A stretch of DNA of 20,337 nt, taken from NCBI GenBank assembly GCA_016926985.1, contig JAFGNO010000024.1:1-20337 (forward strand). Reading direction: 5' to 3'. A program made the position numbers and the translations under genes. Positions within the stretch are counted from its first letter, which is position 1, and each line of letters opens with the position of its first letter. Source of the stretch: Anaerolineae bacterium (lineage in GTDB: Bacteria > Chloroflexota > Anaerolineae > Aggregatilineales > UBA3940). The notes below the pieces were generated by a model. That model worked only from the letters and a program-made list of their open reading frames with translations. It had not been told where the DNA came from and ran no database searches. Positions 1-7,519 of the stretch are shown piece after piece.

Positions 1-218
1 CTTTTTTTGTGCGATCGTTTAAGTTCTTTTGATGTTCTGTTTTTGCAGGGGCCAAGGCGACAGACCTGATCCTGGTAACATAATTGATGGAGATTATAAC
101 GACGATGATGCGGGTTCGCATTACAGGCATGTGACAATTATCGTTGTGGTTCTATAATTGGGACAATAGAGCAAGCACATTCAACCGGTTCGTCCGGGTG
201 CGGCAGAAAGGATAATCT
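1..218. other. Leader/intergenic region before the phosphoglucose isomerase gene
   Basis: No convincing coding sequence is seen here. A run of seven T at 2-8 could be the tail of a terminator belonging to a gene outside the window, but the stem would lie off the edge. The right half carries a promoter (131-158) and a ribosome binding site, AAGGA at 208-212, six bases before the GTG start at 219. No RNA gene was recognised. Confidence 0.5.
131..158 (+). promoter_or_regulatory. Sigma-70-like promoter of the phosphoglucose isomerase gene
   Basis: The -35 box is GTGACA (131-136) and the -10 box is a perfect TATAAT (153-158), separated by 16 bases. Transcription would begin near 165, giving a leader of about 54 bases with a good Shine-Dalgarno sequence just before the GTG start. 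This is prediction from consensus only. Confidence 0.55.
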
Positions 219-1910
219 GTGTTGGATATCCATTTGGGGAACTACCGGGAACGGGTAAATCGGGCCCTTGCGATCATGGAAAACGAGAATGTGATCCAGC
301 GCATCTGGGCTGTCCCACCGGATCATACCGTATGGAAGCCAGAGCCAGCAGAGATCAGCAACCGGCTGGGCTGGCTGCGCATCATGGACGAAATGCTGCC
401 CCGGGTGGATGATCTCAATGATTTTACCGCGTCCGTCAAGGCAGCAGGCTTCACCGATGCGCTTTTGCTTGGCATGGGTGGTTCCAGCCTTTCACCGGAT
501 GTGTTCAGCCATGTCTTTGCTGAAAGGGCCGGGGGCTTGCGGCTGTCGGTGCTTGACAGCACCCACCCTTTGGCCGTTCTGAATATGGCTCGGCGTTTGG
601 ATTTAACCAAAACCCTCTTTGTTGCTGCCACCAAATCCGGCACTACCGCAGAGACCCTGTCCTTCTTCAAATTCTTTTACAATCAGGTCAGTGAACTGGT
701 CGGGCAGGCTGGCGCCGGGCGGCAGTTTGTTGCCATTACCGACGCTGGCAGTAATCTGGACCGGCTGGCCAGCGAATATAAATTCAGGAAAACATTCCTG
801 AACAACCCGGATATTGGCGGGCGCTATTCGGTGCTGTCCTGTTTTGGTATGGTTGCGGCAGCATTGATGGGTTTGGATGTGGATATGATGCTCCAGCGTT
901 CCCGGCAGGCTGCGTCAGCCTGTTCATCGGATGTCCCAGTTGACCAGAATCCTGCGGCAGTTTTCGGGATCATATTGGGTGAATTGGCTCTTGCCGGTTG
1001 CAATAAATTGACCTTTATCCTCTCCCCTGCCATCGCCCGCTTTGCTGATTGGGCCGAGCAGCTTGTAGCCGAGAGCACCGGCAAAGAGGGTTCCGGGATT
1101 CTGCCTGTGGTCGGCGAACTGCCGGGTAGCCTGGCATCATACAGCCCTGACCGGGTGTTTGTCTATCTCAAGCTGGCTGGTGAAACGATCTGTGATGATT
1201 GGGTGGACGCGTTGATTGCCGATGACCGCCCTGTGGTCACTTTTGCCTTAGGTGATCGCTACGATCTTGGGGCTCAGTTCTTTATATGGGAACTGGCTAC
1301 AGCTGTGGCAGGGTATCGTCTGGGGATTAATCCATTTAACCAGCCAAATGTCGAATCAGCCAAAAAGCTGGCCCGGCAGACGATAGAAGCCTATACTGAT
1401 AGCGGCACTCTTCCTGATACCAGGCCTGTATTTGAAGAGAAGGGGATAAAGGTCTACGGTGATATTGCGGGCGACTCGCTGCGGGGGATTTTAACAGGCC
1501 ATCTCCAGAAGGCGGTGGCGGGCAGCTATATAGCTGTTCAGGCCTATATCCAGCCCACCCAAGAAAACGACGTGCGGCTGGCGGCCCTTCAGGCTGCTGT
1601 TTGTGCACGTACTGGCTTTCCGGTCACTGTTGGATATGGCCCACGCTATCTGCATTCTACCGGTCAGCTTCACAAGGGCGACGACGGCAGCGGGATATTC
1701 ATTCAACTCACCGGGGGTCTCATTGAAGATGCGCCTGTGCCGGACACTGCTGGAGAACCGGGGTCTTCAATGACCTTTGGGGTTCTGGTGACTGCTCAGG
1801 CTCTGGGTGACCGGCAGGCTTTGCTGAATGCGGGGCGTCCTGTGATTGCCCTTGATCTGGGGGAAGATGTAGACGCCAGTCTGGCAGCGCTGGTTGATGC
1901 CTGTCAGTAA
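219..1910 (+). CDS. pgi: Glucose-6-phosphate isomerase, transaldolase/PGI-fusion type, without the transaldolase part
   Basis: Interconverts glucose-6-phosphate and fructose-6-phosphate in the cytoplasm (glycolysis and gluconeogenesis). The 563-residue protein shows two SIS sugar-isomerase lobes: GMGGSS at 85-90, SGTTAE at 140-145, and the PGI signature GGRYSVLS at 200-207. The catalytic-Glu region ESTGK is at 285-289, and FNQPNVESAK at 373-382 matches the second PGI signature with its catalytic Lys. Residues from about 400 to 563 form an extra C-terminal domain with a conserved-looking HSTGQLHKG stretch. In my knowledge this arrangement is found as the C-terminal half of bifunctional Tal-Pgi proteins (about 950 residues). 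Here the gene starts without a transaldolase domain, and the promoter and Shine-Dalgarno sequence upstream argue that this start (GTG) is real. Classical PGI of E. coli type has a different second signature, so this is the divergent subfamily. Confidence 0.9.
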   Translation: MLDIHLGNYRERVNRALAIMENENVIQRIWAVPPDHTVWKPEPAEISNRLGWLRIMDEMLPRVDDLNDFTASVKAAGFTDALLLGMGGSSLSPDVFSHVFAERAGGLRLSVLDSTHPLAVLNMARRLDLTKTLFVAATKSGTTAETLSFFKFFYNQVSELVGQAGAGRQFVAITDAGSNLDRLASEYKFRKTFLNNPDIGGRYSVLSCFGMVAAALMGLDVDMMLQRSRQAASACSSDVPVDQNPAAVFGIILGELALAGCNKLTFILSPAIARFADWAEQLVAESTGKEGSGILPVVGELPGSLASYSPDRVFVYLKLAGETICDDWVDALIADDRPVVTFALGDRYDLGAQFFIWELATAVAGYRLGINPFNQPNVESAKKLARQTIEAYTDSGTLPDTRPVFEEKGIKVYGDIAGDSLRGILTGHLQKAVAGSYIAVQAYIQPTQENDVRLAALQAAVCARTGFPVTVGYGPRYLHSTGQLHKGDDGSGIFIQLTGGLIEDAPVPDTAGEPGSSMTFGVLVTAQALGDRQALLNAGRPVIALDLGEDVDASLAALVDACQ

Positions 1911-1976
1911 TGGTGTCAATGACCCGGGAGCGCGAGAGGCCTTATGTTTGAGTTATTTTTTCTCACCTGCAACCTG

Positions 1977-1985
1977 TGGTAAGAT
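1977..1985 (+). promoter_or_regulatory. Extended -10 promoter for the phosphoesterase gene
   Basis: TGG followed by TAAGAT (1980-1985) forms an extended -10 element. No good -35 box lies at the right distance (TTGAGT at 1948-1953 is 26 bases away). Transcription from here would begin near 1992, immediately before the inverted repeat at 1996-2030. Confidence 0.35.
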
Positions 1986-1995
1986 GGGGAATAGG

Positions 1996-2030
1996 GTGTC
2001 AGGGGGTCCCTCCTAATAATTGCCTGACAC
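1996..2030. repeat. Inverted repeat in the phosphoesterase leader
   Basis: GTGTCAGG (1996-2003) and CCTGACAC (2023-2030) are perfect 8-base inverted arms around a 19-base spacer. The dyad lies just after the predicted -10 box and ends three bases before the ribosome binding site (AAGG, 2033-2036). It could be an operator or an mRNA hairpin controlling translation. It is not followed by a T run, so it is not a typical terminator. Confidence 0.5.
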
Positions 2031-2043
2031 AAAAGGTATGAAG

Positions 2044-2781
2044 ATGCGATACCTGGTTATCTCTGACATACACGCCAACCTGACAGCATTTGAAACGGTT
2101 CTCCAGGATGCTGGGACGCCCGGCGAAGACTACGATTTTGTCTGGTGCCTGGGCGATGTGGTTGGGTATGGCCCTGATCCCAACGAGTGCATTGCACTTT
2201 TACGCACCCTGCCACATCTCTGCCTGGCAGGGAATCACGACTGGGCAGCACTGGGGCGGCTGGATGTCAGGACATTCAATGCCGATGCCCGCAAAGCCGT
2301 AACCTGGACGCGCGAAACACTGACCGATGCCAACCTGGCTTTTCTGGAGGCGCTGCCAACGACTTTCGTGCTGGGTGAGTTCACCCTGGCCCATGGCTCA
2401 CCCCGCGAACCGGTGTGGGAATATATCCTTGACCCGCTGATCGCTGCGCTGAATTTTACCTTTTTCCAGACGCCTTTCTGTCTGGTAGGGCATACGCACA
2501 CACCGGTGATCTTTGAAAAAGTGGGAGAAAGCGAAAGCGAGCCACATACGCCGCAATATAACACGCGCATACAGCTCAACGGGACTCGCCGGATCATTAA
2601 TCCAGGGAGCGTAGGGCAGCCGCGTGACTCAGACCCCCGTGCAGCTTACGCCATCCTGGATGTCTCCAGCATGACCTGGGAGCACCGGCGAATCCCTTAC
2701 GATGTCAATGCTGTGCAGGAGCGCATGCGGCGTATTGACATGCCTGACCGCCTGATCACCCGCCTGGAGCATGGCTGGTAA
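2044..2781 (+). CDS. Calcineurin-like metallophosphoesterase (YfcE/MJ0936-like)
   Basis: Predicted cytoplasmic metal-dependent phosphodiesterase or phosphatase of 245 residues; the natural substrate cannot be told from sequence. All motifs of the superfamily are visible: D8-x-H10, GDVVGYGPDP from residue 37, GNHD at 63-66, HGS at 117-119 and GHTH at 149-152. A conserved NPGSVGQPRD stretch follows near the C-terminus, as in small bacterial phosphodiesterases. I chose the ATG at 2044 because AAGG lies seven bases upstream and translation then begins directly with the first beta strand (MRYLVISDIH). A longer TTG start at 2020 would place the start codon inside the leader inverted repeat. The gene may be transcribed separately from pgi through the extended -10 at 1977-1985. 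It converges on the methylmalonyl-CoA epimerase gene. Confidence 0.88.
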   Translation: MRYLVISDIHANLTAFETVLQDAGTPGEDYDFVWCLGDVVGYGPDPNECIALLRTLPHLCLAGNHDWAALGRLDVRTFNADARKAVTWTRETLTDANLAFLEALPTTFVLGEFTLAHGSPREPVWEYILDPLIAALNFTFFQTPFCLVGHTHTPVIFEKVGESESEPHTPQYNTRIQLNGTRRIINPGSVGQPRDSDPRAAYAILDVSSMTWEHRRIPYDVNAVQERMRRIDMPDRLITRLEHGW

Positions 2782-2856
2782 GGATCTGCCAACAGCACAA
2801 CGAACCGGACAAAAATAATATCGGCCTTTCTTCTTGCCGAGCGGTTGGATCATCGC

Positions 2857-3444
2857 TCAGTCGTCGATAATCTGTCCCTCAGCTTTAATGGTGATCCCAT
2901 TTGTTAGTGCTGCCGGTTGATCAGGTGCCCCGCGCAGGTGGCGCAGGAATGCCATCATACCTGCCGTAAGCGCCGCCCGTTCGGTGACCACCCGCTTGCG
3001 TAAATCCTCTGTGATCGATGCCCGGCGCAGTCCCTCATCAAGCGTTGTTTCGTACAACTCAATGAGGACCCCATAGGTGCTGTGGGGGTGGACAAAGGCA
3101 ATTTTCTTGCCACCGCTTCCAATCACAGGGGTTTCGTTGATAAGCTCCACCCCCTGCGCTTTCAGGAGATCTAACATTCCCTGGAGATTGTCCACCTCGA
3201 TACAGATGTGGTGGATCCCTGGGCCATGCTTTTCCATGTAGCGAGCCACACCGCTCTCCCCGGTGGTGGGTTCCACAAGCTCGATCTCGCTTTCACCGGT
3301 AGGGAAGAAGGCAACAATAGTTTTCTGGTCTTCAACATGCTCAACATGAGAAAGCTCAAGTCCAAGGGTGTTGGCATAGAACTTCAGCGCTTCCTCGATA
3401 TTGGGGACAACGATTGCAATATGGTCGATCCGTTTGATTGTCAA
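2857..3444 (-). CDS. mce: Methylmalonyl-CoA epimerase with a C-terminal extension
   Basis: Vicinal-oxygen-chelate fold enzyme that interconverts (S)- and (R)-methylmalonyl-CoA and so feeds the mutase encoded just upstream. The two beta-alpha-beta-beta-beta modules are clear in residues 1-134. Likely metal ligands are H8 (in RIDH), E55 (in EIELVEP), a histidine at 78-79 (GIHHICIEV) and E129 (VLIELYE). Family members are usually about 130-150 residues; this one is 195, with about 60 extra helical residues at the C-terminus that I do not recognise. The start is TTG (3444-3442), supported by GGGAGGG about four bases upstream and by the RIDHIAIVV beginning typical of the family. The gap to the mutase stop codon is 23 bases, so the two genes form an operon. 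Confidence 0.9.
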   Translation of the reverse strand: MTIKRIDHIAIVVPNIEEALKFYANTLGLELSHVEHVEDQKTIVAFFPTGESEIELVEPTTGESGVARYMEKHGPGIHHICIEVDNLQGMLDLLKAQGVELINETPVIGSGGKKIAFVHPHSTYGVLIELYETTLDEGLRRASITEDLRKRVVTERAALTAGMMAFLRHLRGAPDQPAALTNGITIKAEGQIIDD

Positions 3445-3467
3445 TTGCCCTCCCGGACGTAGATAAG

Positions 3468-5129
3468 TTAAACAAACTGCTCTGGATGATACTCGCCAAA
3501 AGTCTGGCGCAGAACGCTGCAGATTTCTCCCAGCGTGATCTGGTTCTCAACGCATTCCACAAACAACGGCATCAGATTGTCGGCGCTTTTAGCGGTCTGC
3601 TCAAGCCGGGTCAGAAGGGCTGCCACGTGCTCTCCGTCACGGGTTGTGCGGAGCTTCAACAGCCGCTCGCGTTGCTGCGCCTCAACTGCCGGATCAACAC
3701 GAAGTAAATCTATGGTCAGTTCCTCATCAACTGTGTAGGCGTTCACACCAACAACAATTGCCTTCTCCTGCTCAATGGCCTTCTGATAGCGATAAGCTGC
3801 CTCCTGAATCTCCCGGTTGATGAATCCCTGCTCGATGGCAGCCATTGCGCCGCCCAGATCGTCAATTGTCCTGATATAAGCTGTGGCCCGCTGCTCTATC
3901 TCATCAGTCAGCGTTTCAATCAGGTAAGACCCTGCCAGCGGATCAACCGAGTCGGCGACACCCGATTCGGCTGCCAGAATTTGCTGGGTTCGGAGAGCAA
4001 CCTGGACGGTTTTTTCAGTTGGCAGGGCTAACGCTTCATCCATACTGTTGGTATGCAGACTCTGAGTGCCGCCCAGCACTGCCGCCAGTGCCTGTAGGGT
4101 AACCCTTACAACATTGTTCTCCGGCTGCCGGGCAGTGAGGGTGCTGCCGGCGGTTTGCGTATGAAAGCGCAGCATCATTGCCCTGGGATTGGTCGCCCCA
4201 AACCGGTCGCGCATAATATGGGCCCACAGCCGCCGGGCAGCTCGGAATTTAGCAACTTCTTCCAGAAGGTTATTGTGCGCGTTAAAGAAAAAGGATAACT
4301 GTGCACCGAACTCATCGACGTGGAGCCCGGCATCAACTGCAGCCTGAACATAGGCAATCCCGTTCGCCAGGGTAAAGGCCACCTCTTGGACAGCCGTGCT
4401 GCCAGCCTCCCGGATATGGTAACCGCTGATACTGATGGTGTTCCAGTTTGGGATATGCTGGTGGCAGTAGGCAAACAGGTCGGTGATCAACCGCATGGAG
4501 GCCTTTGGCGGGAATATATAGGTGCCCCGTGCGATATATTCTTTGAGAATATCGTTCTGGACAGTTCCGCGCAGTTTGTTGATTTCAATCCCTTGTTGTC
4601 TGGCAACGGCAATATACATTGCCAGCATAATTGCAGCAGGCGCATTGATGGTCATCGAAGTGCTGACCGAATCCAGGGGGATGTCCTTAAAAAGCGCTGC
4701 CATATCCTGCAAACAGGAAATGCTTACCCCTACCCGTCCTACTTCGCCCAGTGACAGCGGGTCGTCGGCATCATAGCCGATCTGGGTGGGAAGATCAAAG
4801 GCAACGCTCAGGCCGCTTTGACCCTGCTCAAGAAGGAATTGATAGCGCTGGTTGCTCTCCTCAGCGCTGGCATAGCCCGCATACTGGCGCATGGTCCAGA
4901 AACGCCCGCGGTACATGGTTGGCTGGATGCCCCGGGTAAAGGGATATTCACCAGGAAAGCCAAGTGATTCAATATAGGCCTGGGGGTCGCCGTTTGCCGG
5001 CAGGTAGATGCGCTCAAGCGGTATATCCGATGAGGTCGAAAACTGCGCTTTGCGTTCAGGATACCGTTCAACAACAGGTTGTAAATTGTTGTTTTCCCAG
5101 CGGTGTTGATAGTCTTTGAGAGAGGGCAT
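3468..5129 (-). CDS. Methylmalonyl-CoA mutase, large (catalytic) subunit
   Basis: Catalytic TIM-barrel subunit of the adenosylcobalamin-dependent mutase converting (R)-methylmalonyl-CoA to succinyl-CoA. Recognisable stretches in the 553-residue protein are RQYAGY (81-86), where Y83 corresponds to the substrate-contacting Tyr that separates methylmalonyl-CoA mutase from isobutyryl-CoA mutase, GLSVAFDLPTQIGYD (106-120), RGTVQNDILKEY (187-198) and SGYHIREAG (235-243, with H238). The length is that of split mutases whose B12-binding domain is a separate protein. No DxHxxG cobalamin motif is present, and the small subunit is not in this window. Start is ATG at 5129, with a weak AGGT about seven bases upstream. 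It is the first gene of an operon with the epimerase. A related B12 mutase with another acyl-CoA substrate is possible, but the neighbouring epimerase argues for methylmalonyl-CoA. Confidence 0.92.
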   Translation of the reverse strand: MPSLKDYQHRWENNNLQPVVERYPERKAQFSTSSDIPLERIYLPANGDPQAYIESLGFPGEYPFTRGIQPTMYRGRFWTMRQYAGYASAEESNQRYQFLLEQGQSGLSVAFDLPTQIGYDADDPLSLGEVGRVGVSISCLQDMAALFKDIPLDSVSTSMTINAPAAIMLAMYIAVARQQGIEINKLRGTVQNDILKEYIARGTYIFPPKASMRLITDLFAYCHQHIPNWNTISISGYHIREAGSTAVQEVAFTLANGIAYVQAAVDAGLHVDEFGAQLSFFFNAHNNLLEEVAKFRAARRLWAHIMRDRFGATNPRAMMLRFHTQTAGSTLTARQPENNVVRVTLQALAAVLGGTQSLHTNSMDEALALPTEKTVQVALRTQQILAAESGVADSVDPLAGSYLIETLTDEIEQRATAYIRTIDDLGGAMAAIEQGFINREIQEAAYRYQKAIEQEKAIVVGVNAYTVDEELTIDLLRVDPAVEAQQRERLLKLRTTRDGEHVAALLTRLEQTAKSADNLMPLFVECVENQITLGEICSVLRQTFGEYHPEQFV

Positions 5130-5164
5130 GGAATGACCTGTCTGAAATGGTTTGCTGAGATGCC

Positions 5165-5170
5165 ATTATA
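5165..5170 (-). promoter_or_regulatory. -10 box for the mutase-epimerase operon
   Basis: On the minus strand a perfect TATAAT (plus-strand ATTATA) lies 36 bases upstream of the mutase ATG. The -35 region is poor (TTAGGA at an 18-base spacing). The start of transcription would be near 5158. Confidence 0.35.
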
Positions 5171-5262
5171 GTCATAAACCCGGCATATTCCTAAGAACTG
5201 CCACGACACCTGACCAGAAGACGATCCCCGGCGACCTTTCTCGCGAAGACACGTATCGCAGT

Positions 5263-5291
5263 TTGTTAGCCCCGTAGGGCTGAGATATAAT
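5263..5291 (+). promoter_or_regulatory. secG promoter with a dyad in the spacer
   Basis: TTGTTA (5263-5268) and TATAAT (5286-5291) are separated by exactly 17 bases. The spacer contains the inverted repeat AGCCC (5268-5272) / GGGCT (5277-5281), which could be an operator. Transcription would begin near 5298, with an AAGAGG ribosome binding site at 5316-5321. Confidence 0.6.
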
Positions 5292-5328
5292 CTGCCGCTG
5301 ATACTGAGGATATATAAGAGGTATTCCT

Positions 5329-5559
5329 GTGCGGATATATATAAATATTGCACTTATTGTTCTCTCAATTGCGCTGATCGCCTCCATCTTGCTGCAAACG
5401 CGCGGCGGCGGGCTTGGGGGGTTGTTCGGCAGCGAGGGAATGTCTGGTGGTCAGTACAAGACCCGCCGCGGGTTGGAAAAAACGCTGTTCCAGGTCACCA
5501 TCGGGCTGTCAGCATTATTTTTTATCCTGGTGATTGTGGCCACGTTTCTGATCAGCTAA
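5329..5559 (+). CDS. secG: Preprotein translocase subunit SecG
   Basis: Small inner-membrane subunit of the SecYEG channel that helps SecA-driven export. The 76-residue protein has the standard form: a first membrane segment (about residues 3-22), the cytoplasmic loop LLQTRGGGLGGLFGSEGMSG containing the SecG glycine-rich motif, and a second membrane segment (about 55-75). Start is GTG at 5329; AAGAGG at 5316-5321 is seven bases upstream. It has its own good promoter and is divergent from the mutase operon. The partner motor gene secA lies in the same window at 15655-19764. Confidence 0.92.
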   Translation: MRIYINIALIVLSIALIASILLQTRGGGLGGLFGSEGMSGGQYKTRRGLEKTLFQVTIGLSALFFILVIVATFLIS

Positions 5560-5572
5560 CCCCTGCAAGGGG
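5560..5572 (+). other. Short hairpin directly after secG
   Basis: CCCCT-GCA-AGGGG forms a perfect five-base stem with a three-base loop, beginning at the first base after the secG stop codon. No T run follows. It may stabilise the secG mRNA 3' end or be incidental. Confidence 0.35.
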
Positions 5573-5587
5573 CCTGAGATTGATCAT

Positions 5588-5623
5588 AACAGGGTGTTTT
5601 GCGCATGAGCGGAACACCCTGTT
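5588..5623 (+). terminator. Strong hairpin between secG and the solute-binding protein gene
   Basis: AACAGGGTGTT (5588-5598) and AACACCCTGTT (5613-5623) are perfect 11-base arms; with inner G-U pairs and two further G-C pairs the stem reaches about 15 pairs around a six-base loop. The following sequence (GTAGTTTC) is only moderately T-rich, so termination is likely to be incomplete. The next ATG is 26 bases downstream, leaving no room for a separate promoter, so the hairpin may instead be a processing or attenuation element between co-transcribed genes. Confidence 0.5.
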
Positions 5624-5648
5624 GTAGTTTCAACAGCAGAGTGCACCT

Positions 5649-7406
5649 ATGAGCGAAGAAACCGCAACACCCGGCTTTCCAGATGAACAGGTGAACCCTC
5701 CCAGAAAGCTGCGCTGGCAGTGGCTGGTTATGGGGGCAGGGGTCATGATGATCATCATTGCAATTATTATCATGGGGGCCGGGCGCTCAGCGGACGATGA
5801 TGCCTTATCTACGGTCAGCCCTATTGATACCATAGAAGACCAGACCTACAGCGAATCAATAGCCGGGTTGCCGTCTCTGGTGAATCCGCTGCTGGCGGCA
5901 TCACAGGCAGATAAAGACCTGGTGGCGCTGGTCTTCTCTGGCCTGACACGGCTTGACAGCTATGGGCAGCCAGTGCCAGACCTGGCCACGGGTTGGGAGG
6001 TCAGTTCAGATGGCCTGACTTATCTCTTTACCCTGCGAACAGATGTTACCTGGCATGATGGGACACCTTTCACTGCCGATGATGTTGCTTTTACCATGAG
6101 TCTGCTGCGCAGCAGGGAGTTCCCGGGCCCGGCTGACCTGAACGCATTCTGGCGCACCGTCGAAACCTATGCAGATGATGATTACACCATCCGGTTTGTG
6201 TTGTCCCAGCCACTGGCCGCCTTTCCAGAATACGCCGGGATCGGCGTTTTGCCCGCTCATCTGCTGGCCGGGCAGGGTGTTGCCAGCCTCGATTCCGACT
6301 CGTTCAACCTGGCTCCAATAGGAACCGGTCGGCTGAGCTGGGTGTCCGGCGAGCAGGAAGAGGGGGCCTTTCGTGTTGTCCTCGAACCTTATGATGCGTT
6401 CTACGATCAAAGCCGCCGGATCGGGTTTGAAACTGTTACCCTGTCTTTTTACGAAGAGCCTAACGATGCCTTTCGCGCACTTGGTTCAGAAGCAGCTGCA
6501 ACCGGTATTCTGACATCTGCCCAGCTTGATGCTGCGTTGGGGGCATCCCAGCTTGATATCTATTCAGCCCGGCTGCCAATCACGGCATTTGTCTTGCTCA
6601 ATCAGAAAGAGCCGGATCGTCTTCCCTTTTTCCAGGACAAACAGGTTCGGCAGGCTCTGGTCTATGCGCTTGACCGGGAGATAATGGCGGCTGATATCCT
6701 GGAAAATATGGCAATTGCTGCAGATTCCCCTCTTCCACCAGGTACATGGGCTTACGCTGCTGACCTGGCACGCTATTCGCATGATCCCGCTATGGCCATG
6801 CAGCTTCTGGAGGAAGCCGGGTGGAGATTATCCGGCAGCACACGGGCCAAAGATGGCACGCCGCTGCAATTCACCCTGCTGGTGACAGATACACCTGCTG
6901 ACAGGGCGGTGGGAGAAGCAATCGCAGACTCCTGGCAATCGGTTGGCATTGATGTCGCCCTGGAGGTGGTTCCCCTGGACGAGATGCTTGAGCTGCTGCT
7001 GGGTTCCAGCGAAGACGAGGCCCGGGCTTTTGATGCCGCGCTGATCGAATTGAGCCAGGGAAGGCTGGCTGATCCCGACCCATACACCTTCTGGCACGAG
7101 TCCCGCATTGCAGAAGGGCAGAACTTCAGTGGAGTAGCGGACAGGGACATCAGCGAAATCCTGGAGATTGCTCGCAAAGACCCGAATGGCGTGCGCCGTG
7201 CCGAGTTGTATCGGCGCTTTCAGGCCCTTTTCATGGAGCGCGCGCTTGCCGTGGTGCTCTACAACCCGCTTTACCATTTTGCTGCTTCCTGCCAGGTCCG
7301 CGGCGTGGAGGTGATGTTATTCGTCGATCCGAGCGACAGGTACCGCGAAATGCACAACTGGTATATTGCTTCAGAAGCTGAGCGCGAACAATTCTGTGGG
7401 AATTGA
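5649..7406 (+). CDS. Membrane-anchored ABC-type solute-binding protein, family 5 (peptide/nickel type)
   Basis: Predicted extracytoplasmic receptor for oligopeptides or similar ligands. The 585-residue protein has a charged cytoplasmic start, one hydrophobic segment at about 24-43, then the family 5 fold. The signature region (about 88-150) is clear: LVFSGLTRLDSYGQPVPDLA, then the sdDGLTYLFTLR type stretch and WHDGTPFTADDVAF at 135-148. There is no lipobox cysteine, so the N-terminal segment is probably an uncleaved anchor, or an unusual signal peptide cut after GAGRSA. Two cysteines near the C-terminus (ASCQVRG and QFCGN) could form a disulfide. Start ATG has a weak AGAG seven bases upstream. 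No permease or ATPase gene lies nearby, so the transporter partners are elsewhere, or the protein has a sensing role. Confidence 0.85.
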   Translation: MSEETATPGFPDEQVNPPRKLRWQWLVMGAGVMMIIIAIIIMGAGRSADDDALSTVSPIDTIEDQTYSESIAGLPSLVNPLLAASQADKDLVALVFSGLTRLDSYGQPVPDLATGWEVSSDGLTYLFTLRTDVTWHDGTPFTADDVAFTMSLLRSREFPGPADLNAFWRTVETYADDDYTIRFVLSQPLAAFPEYAGIGVLPAHLLAGQGVASLDSDSFNLAPIGTGRLSWVSGEQEEGAFRVVLEPYDAFYDQSRRIGFETVTLSFYEEPNDAFRALGSEAAATGILTSAQLDAALGASQLDIYSARLPITAFVLLNQKEPDRLPFFQDKQVRQALVYALDREIMAADILENMAIAADSPLPPGTWAYAADLARYSHDPAMAMQLLEEAGWRLSGSTRAKDGTPLQFTLLVTDTPADRAVGEAIADSWQSVGIDVALEVVPLDEMLELLLGSSEDEARAFDAALIELSQGRLADPDPYTFWHESRIAEGQNFSGVADRDISEILEIARKDPNGVRRAELYRRFQALFMERALAVVLYNPLYHFAASCQVRGVEVMLFVDPSDRYREMHNWYIASEAEREQFCGN

Positions 7407-7519
7407 TTCAACACTGGAGCCCCGTGCTGCATGAAACACCGTAAAGATGGTCCAGGCATCAATGCAAGTGCACCCGGAACAGTATGTGCAGAACTGGAAA
7501 GAAATTATGATTCCGTTGA
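7407..7519. other. Convergent intergenic region
   Basis: Lies between the stops of the solute-binding protein gene (+) and the PspC gene (-). Only a weak five-base inverted repeat (TGCAC/GTGCA at about 7468-7489) was seen, with no T run. No coding or RNA feature is supported. Confidence 0.3.

Noticed and set aside
2020..2043. TTG start extending the phosphoesterase by eight residues
   Set aside because: It would put the start codon within the inverted repeat and lacks a ribosome binding site, while ATG 2044 has one and begins at the first conserved strand.
2820..2840. TCGGC/GCCGA inverted repeat between the phosphoesterase and epimerase genes as a terminator
   Set aside because: The stem is only five pairs with a ten-base loop and no clear T run on either side.
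5130..5262. Search for a small RNA or tRNA between the mutase operon and secG
   Set aside because: No cloverleaf, conserved RNA motif or strong hairpin was seen apart from the promoter elements.
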